Of a stretch of DNA of 64,000 nucleotides, positions 35,266 to 44,531 are shown piece by piece. The stretch spans positions 744,001-808,000 of the forward strand of contig NZ_CP045644.1 in the NCBI RefSeq assembly GCF_009498455.1, written 5' to 3'. The notes beneath the pieces were generated by a model. The model did not search any database. It was not told where the DNA came from and saw only the letters and a list, made by a program, of their open reading frames with translations. The DNA is from Variovorax paradoxus. GTDB lineage: Bacteria; Pseudomonadota; Gammaproteobacteria; Burkholderiales; Burkholderiaceae_C. Numbering within the stretch: the stretch's first letter is position 1; the number at the start of each line of letters is the position of its first letter. Position numbers and translations under genes: made by a program.

Positions 35266-36112
35266 GGGCTCATGACTTGTCTCCGATTGAGTAGTTCCAT
35301 TCACCATGGAACCGATCGGGCTTGATGGTGGAGAGGTCGGCACGCTTTCCAAACGAACCTTAACCTGCTGCACCGTTGTTCTGGGCCTCGAGTTCACGCA
35401 GCCACCGCGCATCGGGCACATCCATGCCGCCGTGCTTCGCACGCCACTAAATGGAATGGACTAAATGAACACCTTCAGCTTTCAAGCGCTGGAGTTCTAC
35501 CTGAAGGTTGACTATTTACAGGCTGGCTTGGCTCCGGAATACTGCGGTATTCACGGCCTACACAACCGGCATTACGTGCAGAAGTTGTTCCGATAGTCTC
35601 CGCACAGCCGTGAGCGGTCGCTCGACGCGGCCTACCAGTGCAGATTCGCGAGGGCTTAGGTTCGCGCAACCTCACTGAGGACCTCGTCGAAGTCAAGGTG
35701 AAGCGTGACCGTCCCTCCAACCCATCTTGATCCCGAAACCGCACCAAATACGAGCGTTGTGCATTGGTGGGCACCATCGCCTCGGACGCATGCCGCACAC
35801 TCAGTACGGGATCACAGCTCTTGTGCCTTTCTCTGGATCACCTTTGCCACTCACCGGCCTGGTGGGCATCTAGCGATTTGAGCCACGGCTCGCAAGTGTC
35901 GCCCCATGCAGCAGGCGATGAGGTTCGATGTCGCTCTGCGCAGATCCTGCTCGATACCGCCCGCGTACCACCGAAAGATGTTGGTGCGGGTGCGGTGCAA
36001 GCGTCCAGCGATCTCGTCTTGACTGAGCTTCTGTGGAGGGCCTCAGTACACCGTGGTTCATCTCGATGCGTGCGGCCTGCGACGCGAACGCTGATCCATG
36101 AATGGTATCGGG
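35266..36112. other. Decayed region with transposase-like scraps
   Basis: No intact gene. A 43-codon frame at 35465 (FSFQALEFYLKVDYLQAGLA) vaguely resembles the start of IS3-family OrfA. On the minus strand near 36040-35870, SQDEIAGRLHRTRTNIFRWY recalls a helix-turn-helix, but I cannot assign it. GTTCCAT/ATGGAAC at 35294-35312 forms a 7-bp hairpin without a T-run. Confidence 0.4.
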
Positions 36113-37093
36113 CTACGAAGGCTGCCGGACCGTGCGAGACCCCAAGCGGGGCACAACCTTGACATAGACCAGCTCGCTGACCAGCTCCACCAATGTCTGC
36201 GTCACGATCACGGCCGGCACCCAAGGGACTGCGCCGGGGATTGCCAAGCCCAGTGGCAAGACCACCAAGGAATTGCGCGTAGCCGCGCTGAACGCCACCG
36301 CTCGACCTTCGTCGGAGGGTAGACGACAGATGCGCGCCGCACACCAGCCCAGCATCGGGGCAATGATGGCGAAGCCCACATAGATTGGGGTCACCTCTCG
36401 CACAGCATCAAGCGCCAGCCCCAACTGCGGCGCGACCGCTGCGACCACCACGAACAGGACGGCGGCTGTAGCCGGCACTGGTAGCAAGCCCAACAGTTCC
36501 ACCGCCCGCTCACCGGCGGCCAAGCGGGCCGCCCAAGCTTGGCAGACGGCTGCAAGCGACAGCGGCACGACGATCAGCCATATGAAGGCGTGCAAGAACG
36601 GACCCCAATGGATCAGTGCTGCGGCCGCATCACCCATGAACACGCCCAAGTAGACGGGCAGCAGCACCATTTGCAAGGCCAGCAGCAAGGGAGTGGATGC
36701 CAGCAGCGGCTTGGCGTCGGCTTTGCCAAGGTGGGCGAAGGTCACAACGTAATCGATGCACGGCGTCAGCAACACCAGCAGCACGCCCACGCGCAGCAAT
36801 GGATCCTGCGGCATCCATGGCAAGAGCACCGCCACCAGCGCTGGCACGAGCACGAAGTTCGCCAGGAGCAGCGCGCCCAGGAATCGCATGTTCGACCACG
36901 CACGACGCAACTCGGTCAGCGGCACCTGCAGGAATGTGACGAACAGCATGAACGCCAGCAGCGGGTCGATGGCCGGTGCCATGGCCGTGGACGCCGGCCA
37001 CTGCCACGCCACCAGGCCCGCAAGCACTACTGCAGCGAAGTAGATCGCGACTTGGCGGGTTTCGAGGATGGTGCGCAGGGAAACAAGTGACAT
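36113..37093 (-). CDS. Arsenite/bile-acid:sodium symporter family permease
   Basis: A 326-residue protein with about ten membrane helices. The start MSLVSLRTILETRQ at 37093 is chosen because the longer frame upstream overlaps the neighbouring gene. A conserved Cys in the discontinuous helix (LLVLLTPCIDYVVTFAHLGK) matches the essential Cys of ACR3-type arsenite permeases, and AFSAATRNSLVVLPLGLAIP matches the BASS fold. It is usually annotated as an arsenic resistance protein. No arsR or arsC lies nearby, so the substrate is uncertain. It shares an operon with the MerT-like gene. Confidence 0.82.
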   Translation of the reverse strand: MSLVSLRTILETRQVAIYFAAVVLAGLVAWQWPASTAMAPAIDPLLAFMLFVTFLQVPLTELRRAWSNMRFLGALLLANFVLVPALVAVLLPWMPQDPLLRVGVLLVLLTPCIDYVVTFAHLGKADAKPLLASTPLLLALQMVLLPVYLGVFMGDAAAALIHWGPFLHAFIWLIVVPLSLAAVCQAWAARLAAGERAVELLGLLPVPATAAVLFVVVAAVAPQLGLALDAVREVTPIYVGFAIIAPMLGWCAARICRLPSDEGRAVAFSAATRNSLVVLPLGLAIPGAVPWVPAVIVTQTLVELVSELVYVKVVPRLGSRTVRQPS

Positions 37094-37113
37094 GCGATTC
37101 AAGGAGATCAGTG

Positions 37114-37416
37114 CTACGGAGCAGACGTGGGGCCACAGCCGCATCCGTTCGGCGGCAGGGTGCAGGCGGACGGTGTGGATGAGCTCGGATTCTGGCAGCC
37201 GGGCTTGCCCCTTCGCTTGATCCAGAGCACCGTACCGACCACAACGACCAGCGCAGCAGCGATCAAGATGTTCAAGGCCGTTCCCAGTTCCAGTCCCCAT
37301 CCAGTCACCAGAGCGGCAACGGCGGTGCCGCCCAGTACGGGTATCAGCAACGGGATCGAGCAGCAGGCGGCGCACGCACCAGCCACTCCCAAGGCGGCGA
37401 ACAAAGGCTTTTTCAT
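37114..37416 (-). CDS. Small Cys-rich two-span membrane protein (MerT-like)
   Basis: 100 residues. TM1 carries a Cys cluster (GVAGACAACCSIPLLIPVLG) like the vicinal Cys pair in MerT/MerC mercury importers. TM2 is NILIAAALVVVVGTVLWI, and the tail adds five more Cys (KPGCQN, SACTLPPNGCGCG). It may hand soft metals to or from the adjacent permease. It is divergent from the MerR-family gene, an arrangement typical of MerR-controlled operons. Confidence 0.75.
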   Translation of the reverse strand: MKKPLFAALGVAGACAACCSIPLLIPVLGGTAVAALVTGWGLELGTALNILIAAALVVVVGTVLWIKRRGKPGCQNPSSSTPSACTLPPNGCGCGPTSAP

Positions 37417-37450
37417 CGTCAGCTTTCAAAGTCACGGTACATTCCGCGCA

Positions 37451-37468
37451 TTGAATCTAAAAGCTCAA
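37451..37468. promoter_or_regulatory. Possible MerR-type operator
   Basis: TTGA-N10-TCAA dyad in the 62-base gap between the divergent MerT-like and MerR-family genes, where a MerR regulator would be expected to bind. The match to known MerR operators is weak and the -10/-35 hexamers are not obvious. Confidence 0.35.
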
Positions 37469-37478
37469 GCAACTTGAG

Positions 37479-37934
37479 ATGCAAGCCCCTACTGCAACAC
37501 AGCATTTGTCGATTGGCGCGGTCGCCCGCCGCACCGGCCTGGCTGTGTCCGCAATCCGTTACTACGAAGAGGTTGGCTTGGTGCCATCTGGAAGTCGCAG
37601 CGAAGGCGGACATCGCGTGTATCCGGATGCCGTGGTCAGTGTGTTGAGCCTGATTCGGCATTGCCGCGATCTAGGGTTCAGCATCGAGGACACGCGCGCA
37701 TTGCTCTCACTCGCTGACAACGCTGACGGGGACTGCCAGGGTGCTCGTGACGTTGCCGCAACCCACCTGACCGCCGTGCGCAACAAGATGGCCGAGCTTC
37801 GACAGCTGGAGCGAAGCCTCGCGCGCTTCGTGCGGGACTGCGACCAAGAATGCCTGGGTGGCCCAGCCGCCCAGTGCTGCATCTTTGAAGACTTGCGCAA
37901 GGGGCAGTCGAGTCCTAAGGCCGGGTGCTGCTAG
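37479..37934 (+). CDS. MerR-family metal-responsive regulator
   Basis: A 151-residue regulator. The winged helix-turn-helix spans residues 9-55 (LSIGAVARRTGLAVSAIRYY, then SEGGHRVYPD), followed by a dimerisation helix near 88-118. Cys residues at 86, 121, 125, 133, 134, 150 and 151 are candidate metal ligands. The doubled Cys in AAQCCIFED and the terminal AGCC are unlike CueR or ZntR, so the effector is not assigned. It probably controls the divergent MerT-like/permease pair. Confidence 0.86.
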   Translation: MQAPTATQHLSIGAVARRTGLAVSAIRYYEEVGLVPSGSRSEGGHRVYPDAVVSVLSLIRHCRDLGFSIEDTRALLSLADNADGDCQGARDVAATHLTAVRNKMAELRQLERSLARFVRDCDQECLGGPAAQCCIFEDLRKGQSSPKAGCC

Positions 37935-38000
37935 GCCCGCGCAGACCAACGATGCGGCAGTAATTCGTCGATGCGGCTTGCCGGGTGCGTGGGCAGCCGC
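37931..38000 (-). pseudogene. Tail remnant of an IS66 transposase
   Basis: The minus strand reads RLPTHPASRIDELLPHRWSA and then stop, the canonical last 22 residues of IS66 TnpC, ending at 37931 on top of the MerR stop codon. Nothing else of the element survives here. Confidence 0.82.
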
Positions 38001-38210
38001 ACGTACCATTCCGCGCACAAGGATGGGCTGTGGTTGACCCTGCCGGAAGCCGTTGCCGAATTCGAAGTCAACAATCACCGCATTCGGCGCCTGATCAAGG
38101 ACGGCATACTGCCCGCCGAGCAGGTGGTGCCGCGGGCGCCGTATCAGATTCGAATCAGCGACCTGCTGGATCCGAAGGTTATCGACGCGGCAGCCCGAAC
38201 AGACCGCTAG
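38001..38210 (+). pseudogene. C-terminal remnant of a serine recombinase
   Basis: YHSAHKDGLWLTLPEAVAEF, then RRLIKDGILPAEQVVPRAPY, then DLLDPKVIDAAARTDR closely match the C-terminus of the serine recombinase at 52704-54774. It directly abuts the IS66 tail and has the same relative orientation to it as in that locus, so this is a deleted relic of the same nested pair. Confidence 0.85.
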
Positions 38211-38511
38211 CACCCCAGGTCCTGGCAGCCGAGTTGCAGATCAAGGAACAGCGTATCCGGAGGATGGAGCACATTGAAGATTTGAGGCTCGCGCCCGGGG
38301 AGTCTGTCAAATTCACCCTCGGGGGCTTCACTTGATGCTGATGACCCGCCTGCAGTCTCTGTCGGTGGGGAGACCGCATACCGATGACGTTTCTTTTCTC
38401 CGATGATCAGCGGCTGCAGACGGTTTTCAGGGCTGCCCCGCCCTCGGCACATTGATGCACGCAAGGGTATTCGAGACGACTCTCGTCTTGTCGCAGTCAA
38501 TGGGCGCCACT
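38211..38511. other. Intergenic remnant region
   Basis: A plus-strand frame (LAAELQIKEQRIRRMEHIED) continues past the recombinase remnant to 38335, but I cannot assign it. No terminator with a T-run is seen behind the ATPase gene. Confidence 0.4.
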
Positions 38512-41154
38512 TTAGGAGGTCGCGCCTGCCGGGCTGACTGCCGCGACCTGCGGCGCCTGCAAGGTGTGTTTCTTATACGCCAGCAGACGTAGCGCGTTCA
38601 CGACTACCAGCAAGGTCGAGCCTTCGTGAAACAGAACGGCGGTGCCAATGTTCAGGCCGAAGATCGTCGCGGGAATCAGCACAGCGACAACGCCCAGGCT
38701 CACGTAGAGGTTCTGCTTGATGATGCGACTCGTGCTGCGCGACAACCCTACCGCGAACGGTAACTGGGCCAAGTCGTCGGCCATCAGGGCGACGTCGGCG
38801 GTTTCGAGCGCGACGTCGGAGCCCGCCGCACCCATGGCGATACCAACCGTCGAGTTGGCCATCGCAGGCGCATCGTTGACGCCGTCGCCAACCATGGCGA
38901 CCTTTCCATGCTCCTTGCGAAGTGCCTTGATGGCATCGACCTTCTGTTCCGGCATGAGATCGCCCCGTGCCTCGGTCAGGCCGACACTCTCGGCTACCGC
39001 ATCGGCGACTTGCTGGTTGTCCCCAGAGATCATGATGAGCCGCTCGATGCCAAGCGCTCGGAGTTCGGCCATAACTTGCGCTGCCACGGGGCGCGGGGTA
39101 TCCATCACGGCAATCACCCCCAGGTAACGCTCACCTTTGCGCACGACCATGGTTGTCCGACCGAAAGCGACCAGCTTGTCGTTCGTCTCCTTCACGTCCT
39201 GAGGCAGTGAAGAGCCTGGCAGCTCGGAAAACAGGATCGGCTTTCCGATGTAAACGAGCTCGCCGTCGATTTGTGCCTGGACGCCGCGTCCGGTGATGCT
39301 TTTGACGTCGGAGGCAGCAACCGCTTTCGAGCGATCACCGAGGCGTTCGCGCGCGCCAGATACGATGGCGGTCGCCAGGGGATGGTCGCTGTGCTCTTCA
39401 ACGGCCAGCGCCACGGCCAGCAGTTCATCATCTGTGACGCCCTGCATTGCAACCACATCGGTCAGTTTGGGCTTGCCTTCGGTCAGCGTTCCAGTCTTGT
39501 CGAAAGCGATGGAAGTCAACGTGCCGAGATTCTCCAGAGGGCCGCCACCCTTGACCAGGACGCCGCCTCTGCCGGCGCGTGCCACGCCGCTGAGAACGGC
39601 GCTGGGGACGGAGATGGCCAATGCGCACGGACTTGCTGCGACCAGAACGGCCATCGCCCGATAGAAGGTGTCGGAAAACGGTTCATCCATCACGACGCCT
39701 GCGAACAGCAGCAGGACAACCAAGGCCAAGACCGCAGGGACGAAGATGCGCTCGAAGCGCTCGGTGAATTGCTGCGTCGGCGAGCGTTGCGCCTGCGCCT
39801 CGGTCACCATCTTGACCACGCGGGCCATCGTGGATTGTTCGGCACGGCGAGCAACGGTCACCTCGATGGCACCCGACCCGTTGATCGTGCCCGCGAAAAC
39901 CCGATGCTCCGGCGCGACGCGATCAAAGGCTGCGAGCGCTGCTTTGATGTCGTCGACCGGCCGCTTGTCGACCGGCACGCTCTCGCCAGTGACGGGTGCC
40001 TGGTTCACGCTGGACGTCCCAACCACAACGACACCGTCGGCCGGCAGCCGTTCGTTGGGCCGCACGACGACCACGTCTCCGACCTTCAATTGTTCGACGC
40101 CAACCTCTTCAGTGCCAGTGTCACGTCGCACAGTAGCCGTCTCGGGTGCGAGCTTGGCAAGTGCTTCGATGGCCTTTCGGGCACGTCCCATCGCGTAGTG
40201 CTCGAGCGAGTGACCCAGACTGAAAAGGAACAGCAGCAAGGCACCTTCCGCCCACTTGCCGAGCGCCGCGGCGCCCAGCGCTGCCACTAGCATCAGCGTA
40301 TCGATCTCGAAACGACGTGCCTTCAGGTTCTCAAAGGCTTCCTTGACTGTATAGAAGCCGCCGAAGAAATATGCAGCGATGTAGGTGGCCGTGGGGAGCC
40401 AGGCGGGTCCGGCGCCGCTGCGCTCGATCAGCCATCCTGCGGTCAACAGTACGCCGGCGAGCGCGGCAAAGATCAGCTCGCTCTTCTCTCCCAGTAGGCC
40501 GCCCTCGGAGTGATCGTGACCCGCATGACCGCCAGCACCTTGTTTGCCGTGATCATGGCCTGCATGATCCGCGTGGTCGCTGTGGTCAGGCCCGCTGTGC
40601 TTGTGGCCCGCGTGGTCGTGATTGGCATGGTCGATGGGTTCGTCGCCGGAGCGGGAAGGCCGGGGTGGAGTCTCCGGTGCGGCGTCTGTTCGCGGTGCGC
40701 TGGCGCCCGTCGTGCGGATCCCAAGTGCCGCCGCCTTTGCCCTCAATGTCTCCGCCGACACCAGTTGGCGGTCGTATTCAATACGGACGGAGCCGGAGCC
40801 CGACACATCTGCTTCCAGAACGCCTGGAACACTTCGCAAATCGGCGGCAACGCCGCGCGCTGCGCGTGCATGAAGCGAGCCATCGGCCCTGATCGTCAGG
40901 TGAGAGAACCGCTCGCTCAACTGCGCGCCGACCGAACCGACCAGTTCGCGCAGGCGGGTTATGGAGACGACGGACTGGTCGTAGTGCAGGCACAGCTGGG
41001 GCTGTCCATCGGCATCTCGAACGATGTGAGCCTCGGAGATGCCAGGGCGTCCCTCGAGCGCTTCCGTCAGCCGTTGTACGCAGTGATCCTCGACGTCGTC
41101 CACGTCGGGAAGGATCAAGGGTAGATCCAAACGGAGCTTGCTCGAGTCAGTCAT
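38512..41154 (-). CDS. P1B-4 type metal-exporting ATPase (CzcP/CoaT-like)
   Basis: An 880-residue inner-membrane ATPase. A long N-terminal domain (about 170 residues) has no CxxC metal site. It is followed by a His-rich linker (NHDHAGHKHSGPDHSDHADH and more, near 175-215). The TM metal motif is Ser508-Pro-Cys510 (AASPCALAIS) rather than CPC, and TM8 reads HEGSTLLVVVNALRLL. Both features define P1B-4 pumps for Co2+, Zn2+ or Fe2+. The actuator (TGES), phosphorylation site Asp552 (DKTGTLTEG) and hinge (GDGVNDAPAM) are intact, so it should be active. A truncated paralogue lies at 33448. Confidence 0.93.
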   Translation of the reverse strand: MTDSSKLRLDLPLILPDVDDVEDHCVQRLTEALEGRPGISEAHIVRDADGQPQLCLHYDQSVVSITRLRELVGSVGAQLSERFSHLTIRADGSLHARAARGVAADLRSVPGVLEADVSGSGSVRIEYDRQLVSAETLRAKAAALGIRTTGASAPRTDAAPETPPRPSRSGDEPIDHANHDHAGHKHSGPDHSDHADHAGHDHGKQGAGGHAGHDHSEGGLLGEKSELIFAALAGVLLTAGWLIERSGAGPAWLPTATYIAAYFFGGFYTVKEAFENLKARRFEIDTLMLVAALGAAALGKWAEGALLLFLFSLGHSLEHYAMGRARKAIEALAKLAPETATVRRDTGTEEVGVEQLKVGDVVVVRPNERLPADGVVVVGTSSVNQAPVTGESVPVDKRPVDDIKAALAAFDRVAPEHRVFAGTINGSGAIEVTVARRAEQSTMARVVKMVTEAQAQRSPTQQFTERFERIFVPAVLALVVLLLFAGVVMDEPFSDTFYRAMAVLVAASPCALAISVPSAVLSGVARAGRGGVLVKGGGPLENLGTLTSIAFDKTGTLTEGKPKLTDVVAMQGVTDDELLAVALAVEEHSDHPLATAIVSGARERLGDRSKAVAASDVKSITGRGVQAQIDGELVYIGKPILFSELPGSSLPQDVKETNDKLVAFGRTTMVVRKGERYLGVIAVMDTPRPVAAQVMAELRALGIERLIMISGDNQQVADAVAESVGLTEARGDLMPEQKVDAIKALRKEHGKVAMVGDGVNDAPAMANSTVGIAMGAAGSDVALETADVALMADDLAQLPFAVGLSRSTSRIIKQNLYVSLGVVAVLIPATIFGLNIGTAVLFHEGSTLLVVVNALRLLAYKKHTLQAPQVAAVSPAGATS

Positions 41155-41851
41155 GGACGTTGCCTTCTATTGAAAATTGAATACCGCATGCAGCGCTGGC
41201 ATGAGTTGTTTCGCACCTCATCGCGCAACAGGATTGTCGAATCATTTCTTGATTTCTCGATGTGCGACAACATCCCAAGTTGGTATGGGCACTGCGGGAG
41301 GTAGCGAAGTCACGCTCAACCGGCTTACTTCGATTTGCCTGGTCTTGTGCTTAACCCGAACACCACAACGGATGTAGTTCGGCAGGCAACCAGCGACGTC
41401 GGCCATCCGGCGCAGTTCTTTCGCACCCTGCCGTACTAGGCGACAGAGTACATGAAACAAGGGAAGGCCAGAATTACTGGAGGCCTTGAGAAGAGCAGCA
41501 GCAGGCTCGAACGGCTGCCCCTGATCGCGCAGGATGTGTTCGGCTGACCTTCAGCGGGGCCGCAGTTTGCATAGGGACATGTCGATTGCCACTGCGCTCA
41601 CGTCGGTTTCTATGCCGATGACCCAGGCAAACTGGGGTCTTCGGCACAGGTTGCAGCTTTCACCCAACAGGCACGGGATCCAATGGGCCGCGCATGGCGA
41701 CTACGGGCGCTATGTCGTGAATGAAACGTGCCCGGCAACTTCATGTAGCTTTACCTCTAGAACTGATTTCCTTTTCCATTGATCGGTGAAGAACTTCTAG
41801 AACCGGTAGACCCTCACAGGGCTGGCACAGTTTTCATTCTGAATTTCCATG
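41155..41851. other. 700 bp without a recognised gene
   Basis: Short frames on both strands (for example 41242-41460 minus and 41534-41782 plus) lack ribosome sites and family motifs. This is probably decayed sequence between the ATPase promoter and the porin terminator. Confidence 0.45.
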
Positions 41852-41876
41852 CAAAAAAGCCCGCGTATACGCGGGC
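41852..41876 (-). terminator. Rho-independent terminator of the second porin
   Basis: GCCCGCGTATACGCGGGC is a perfect palindrome followed on the minus strand by TTTTTTGC. It lies 77 bases behind the porin stop. Confidence 0.92.
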
Positions 41877-41952
41877 CAAAGGTCCCTACTCAAAGACCCC
41901 TTGGAGGAACTAATTTTTCAAAACGAGCATCGCCTTTGGCGATCGGGCCGCT

Positions 41953-43197
41953 CTAGAACGAGTGACGCAGACCAAAGTCGTAACCGGTGGAGGTTTTTGG
42001 GGTAAAGGTCGAGTCGTTGAAGAAGGCAGGGCCACCGACCGTTAGTGCGGCACCATTCTTGTTGCTGATACGCGCAACCGTCGCGTACAGAGCAGTGCGC
42101 TTTGACAGGTTATGGACGTAGCCAATCGCCAGCTTGTTGGCTTTCGGATCTCGGGCTACGGAAAACGGAGTATTGAGGTCGTACTTGACCTGCGAGTAAG
42201 CCGCTCGGATCATGCCGGGCCCAACGGGCACTGTCACGCCGAGCAAATAACCGGTCTGATCGACATCCGGAATGCCTCCAAGAACCGGGACAACTGCATA
42301 GTCGCGAGTGCTCTTGGAGCGTGAGAGTTCGCCGAACAACTTCGCGGGACCGAAGTCATATGAAGCGCCGAGATTCATGGTCTTCACGGAGTTGGTGGTA
42401 CCGGCATAGTAGCTATCACCAGCGGTGCTGTTGCCGTAGGAAAAGGCCACATCGAGGGGACCGCTCTTGTACCCAACCCGGCCACCGAAATAACGACCTG
42501 CACGTACGGTTGCGACAGGTCCTGGGTTAGTCGCGCCTGAGGGGCTCACGCCCGGGGGCGTCGCCGTACCAGGGTCGTACTTGTTGTTCTCATTGATCGC
42601 ATACATTGCCTGACCGTAAAAACCGCCAAGCGTCGACGGAAGAAAGTAGCCGACAGAATTACTTGCACGATTGTAGTTAGGGTCGCCACCGAAGCCACCC
42701 GAACCGGCCGCCGTGTTCGTATTCAGCGCTGTGAAAATCAGACTGCGGCCCACACCCACGATGCCAAATGGATCAAAAATGATGTCGTTCCAAGCTGTTG
42801 GGACATAGTCGCGACCAAGACGCACTTCGCCAAATGGGCCAGACAAGCTGACAGTGGAGCGTCGCTGGAAACTGGAGACGCCCGTCGCACCATCGTCCGG
42901 GGAAATCGAGGACTCCAACCAAAAACTCGCGGCAAGGCCACCGCCGAGGTCTTCGGATCCACGAAAACCTAGTCGACTTGACGAATAATTGCCATTGCTC
43001 AAGGCCATCCGGTTCACGGTCCGCGTGCCCTGATTCAGATAGAACGGGTTAGCCAAAGTACCACTATTTTCGTCTTGCGACTTCGACGAATAGTTACTAA
43101 CGCCAACATCCACCACGCCAAACATTGTAATGGTGGATTGTGCGCTCGAAAACCCAGCACCAACCATTGCAGCAATCATGACAAACGACTTTTTCAT
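41953..43197 (-). CDS. Gram-negative porin, paralogue of the one at 16451
   Basis: A 414-residue porin. The start at 43197 opens the signal peptide MKKSFVMIAAMVGAGFSSAQ; the upstream extension is spurious. The body shares long blocks with the first porin (GFRGSEDLGGGLAASFWLES, GEVRLGRDYVPTAWND, NKLAIGYVHNLSKRTALYAT), and it ends in GLRHSF. It carries an extra Pro-rich loop (ATPPGVSPSGATNPGPVA) near residue 240 and is less codon-optimised than its sister. A palindromic response-regulator box lies 225 bases upstream. Confidence 0.94.
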   Translation of the reverse strand: MKKSFVMIAAMVGAGFSSAQSTITMFGVVDVGVSNYSSKSQDENSGTLANPFYLNQGTRTVNRMALSNGNYSSSRLGFRGSEDLGGGLAASFWLESSISPDDGATGVSSFQRRSTVSLSGPFGEVRLGRDYVPTAWNDIIFDPFGIVGVGRSLIFTALNTNTAAGSGGFGGDPNYNRASNSVGYFLPSTLGGFYGQAMYAINENNKYDPGTATPPGVSPSGATNPGPVATVRAGRYFGGRVGYKSGPLDVAFSYGNSTAGDSYYAGTTNSVKTMNLGASYDFGPAKLFGELSRSKSTRDYAVVPVLGGIPDVDQTGYLLGVTVPVGPGMIRAAYSQVKYDLNTPFSVARDPKANKLAIGYVHNLSKRTALYATVARISNKNGAALTVGGPAFFNDSTFTPKTSTGYDFGLRHSF

Positions 43198-43583
43198 TGC
43201 GACTCTCAAAATTGATGGTTTTATTCGTGTGTTCAGCTTTTTTACGAAACACTCCGTTGAGGATCTTGGCTGTAGTTTTTTGACACCCATTACATCCAGA
43301 CGCATTTTAGGCACTCGAGTTTTCTGCTCGCAAGCAATTCAGCATCCGAGACAAATTATCACTCTGAAATGTGACAAAGACTTCCAAGCCCTCGGCGATT
43401 GATTACATTTAACACCTGATTGGATTACAAATTTGTAATCTTTAAAAGGGAGTAGCAGGCCACGTAAATACTCTCAGCGAGGCGAGCCATCCTCGCCGGC
43501 GAGCGGTCGCTGCGTCCGGGCTGCGTCCGGCTGCGATTTTTGGAGCCGTTTTCGCCATGAGTGTTTTGGGACCTTTGTGCACC
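43198..43583. other. Porin upstream region
   Basis: An AT-rich leader and promoter region of the second porin with the dyad at 43423 and a GATTACATTT half-site at 43401. From about 43450 the sequence becomes GC-rich and probably belongs to the 3' end of the IS5-like remnant. Confidence 0.5.
43423..43440 (-). promoter_or_regulatory. Response-regulator box, copy 5 (perfect palindrome)
   Basis: GATTACAAATTTGTAATC is a perfect 18-bp palindrome with the same arms and spacing as the box in front of the response regulator. A further GATTACATTT half-site lies 22 bases nearer the porin. Unlike copies 1, 2 and 4 there is no -10-like hexamer 32 bases downstream, and the gene start is 226 bases away, so this could act as a distal activator or repressor site. 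Confidence 0.5.
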
Positions 43584-44376
43584 TCATGTGACCGCGTGCG
43601 TGACTTGCTGCTCCCTCCGCGAGCGCACGCGCGTCAAGTTGTAGGCCGCCATCGTCAGCACGAACAGGTGGTCCACGCGCTTGGGTCTACGCACCTTTGC
43701 CTGACGAATTCGTCCCACTGTCTCGACCCATCCGGGCCTCGGCTCTATGAGCCTGTGCATTCTCTGCGACGGGACATAGCCCTCGCTCGCGGCGATGGTC
43801 TCGGGGCACTGCCGAGCGCCACCCAGAAGTGCTCTGGTCCACATGCGGGATCTCGCCCATTTCCAGGCACGCATGGATGAACTCCTGTGCGTCATAGCCG
43901 TTCCCCACCCCCTGCGTGATGCTGATCGTGTCATCCTCCGCCGCCTCACAGCCCTACAGTCAGCCCTTGCAATCCGTGGTCCCACGCTGTGGTTGAACAG
44001 TTCGATGACCGCGTCATGCGCGATCAGTCGTTCGCGGCTCTTGGTGAAGATGCTGGGCACCCGGACCGGATCGTCCATGGCCAGCCCTATGAACCTGGCG
44101 CTCCGAGCGAACGCTGAAGAAGATCTGTAAGAGCATCGCGCGCAGCAGCTTCTCTGGTGCGATGCTGGGGCGACCGCCCTTGATGTCGGCCTCGTACATG
44201 CCGGCGAACAGGCCGTCCATCTTGAGCAATGCGTCATTGACCATCGCGCGGATCGGGCACAGCGGATGATCAGGAGGCACGAAGTTCTCCAGGCGGCGCA
44301 GTGGACAAGCTCTCGATGAAGGTATCGGCTCCGCGCATCGTCTGGGGATCTTTTCTTGTAACGGCCGGAGGATCAA
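43584..44376 (-). pseudogene. IS5-like transposase pseudogene, copy 1
   Basis: The minus strand reads RRLENFVPPDHPLCPIRAMV, then MDGLFAGMYEADIKGGRPSI and APEKLLRAMLLQIFFSVRSE, then in another frame VDHLFVLTMAAYNLTRVRSR at the end. This is an IS5-family transposase with at least two frameshifts and a missing core (the DDE middle). An element end lies near 44416-44436 (minus-strand AACAGGCTGCAGAAATAC), which matches the end at 48315. Confidence 0.82.
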
Positions 44377-44531
44377 CCTCCAACGCTTGTGCGACTCCGC
44401 GTCCCGACCGACGGGGAGTATTTCTGCAGCCTGTTAGGGGACGTCACGATTGAGTCATTGGCAAGATCTAGATTATCCGTAGGACGGCCCGCAAGAGGCG
44501 TGCCGCTCGAATAATCACCCGAGGGATTTGC

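Noticed and set aside
43381..43410. GATTACATTT at 43401 as an independent sixth box
   Set aside because: Only one arm is present, so it is mentioned as a half-site and not counted as a box.
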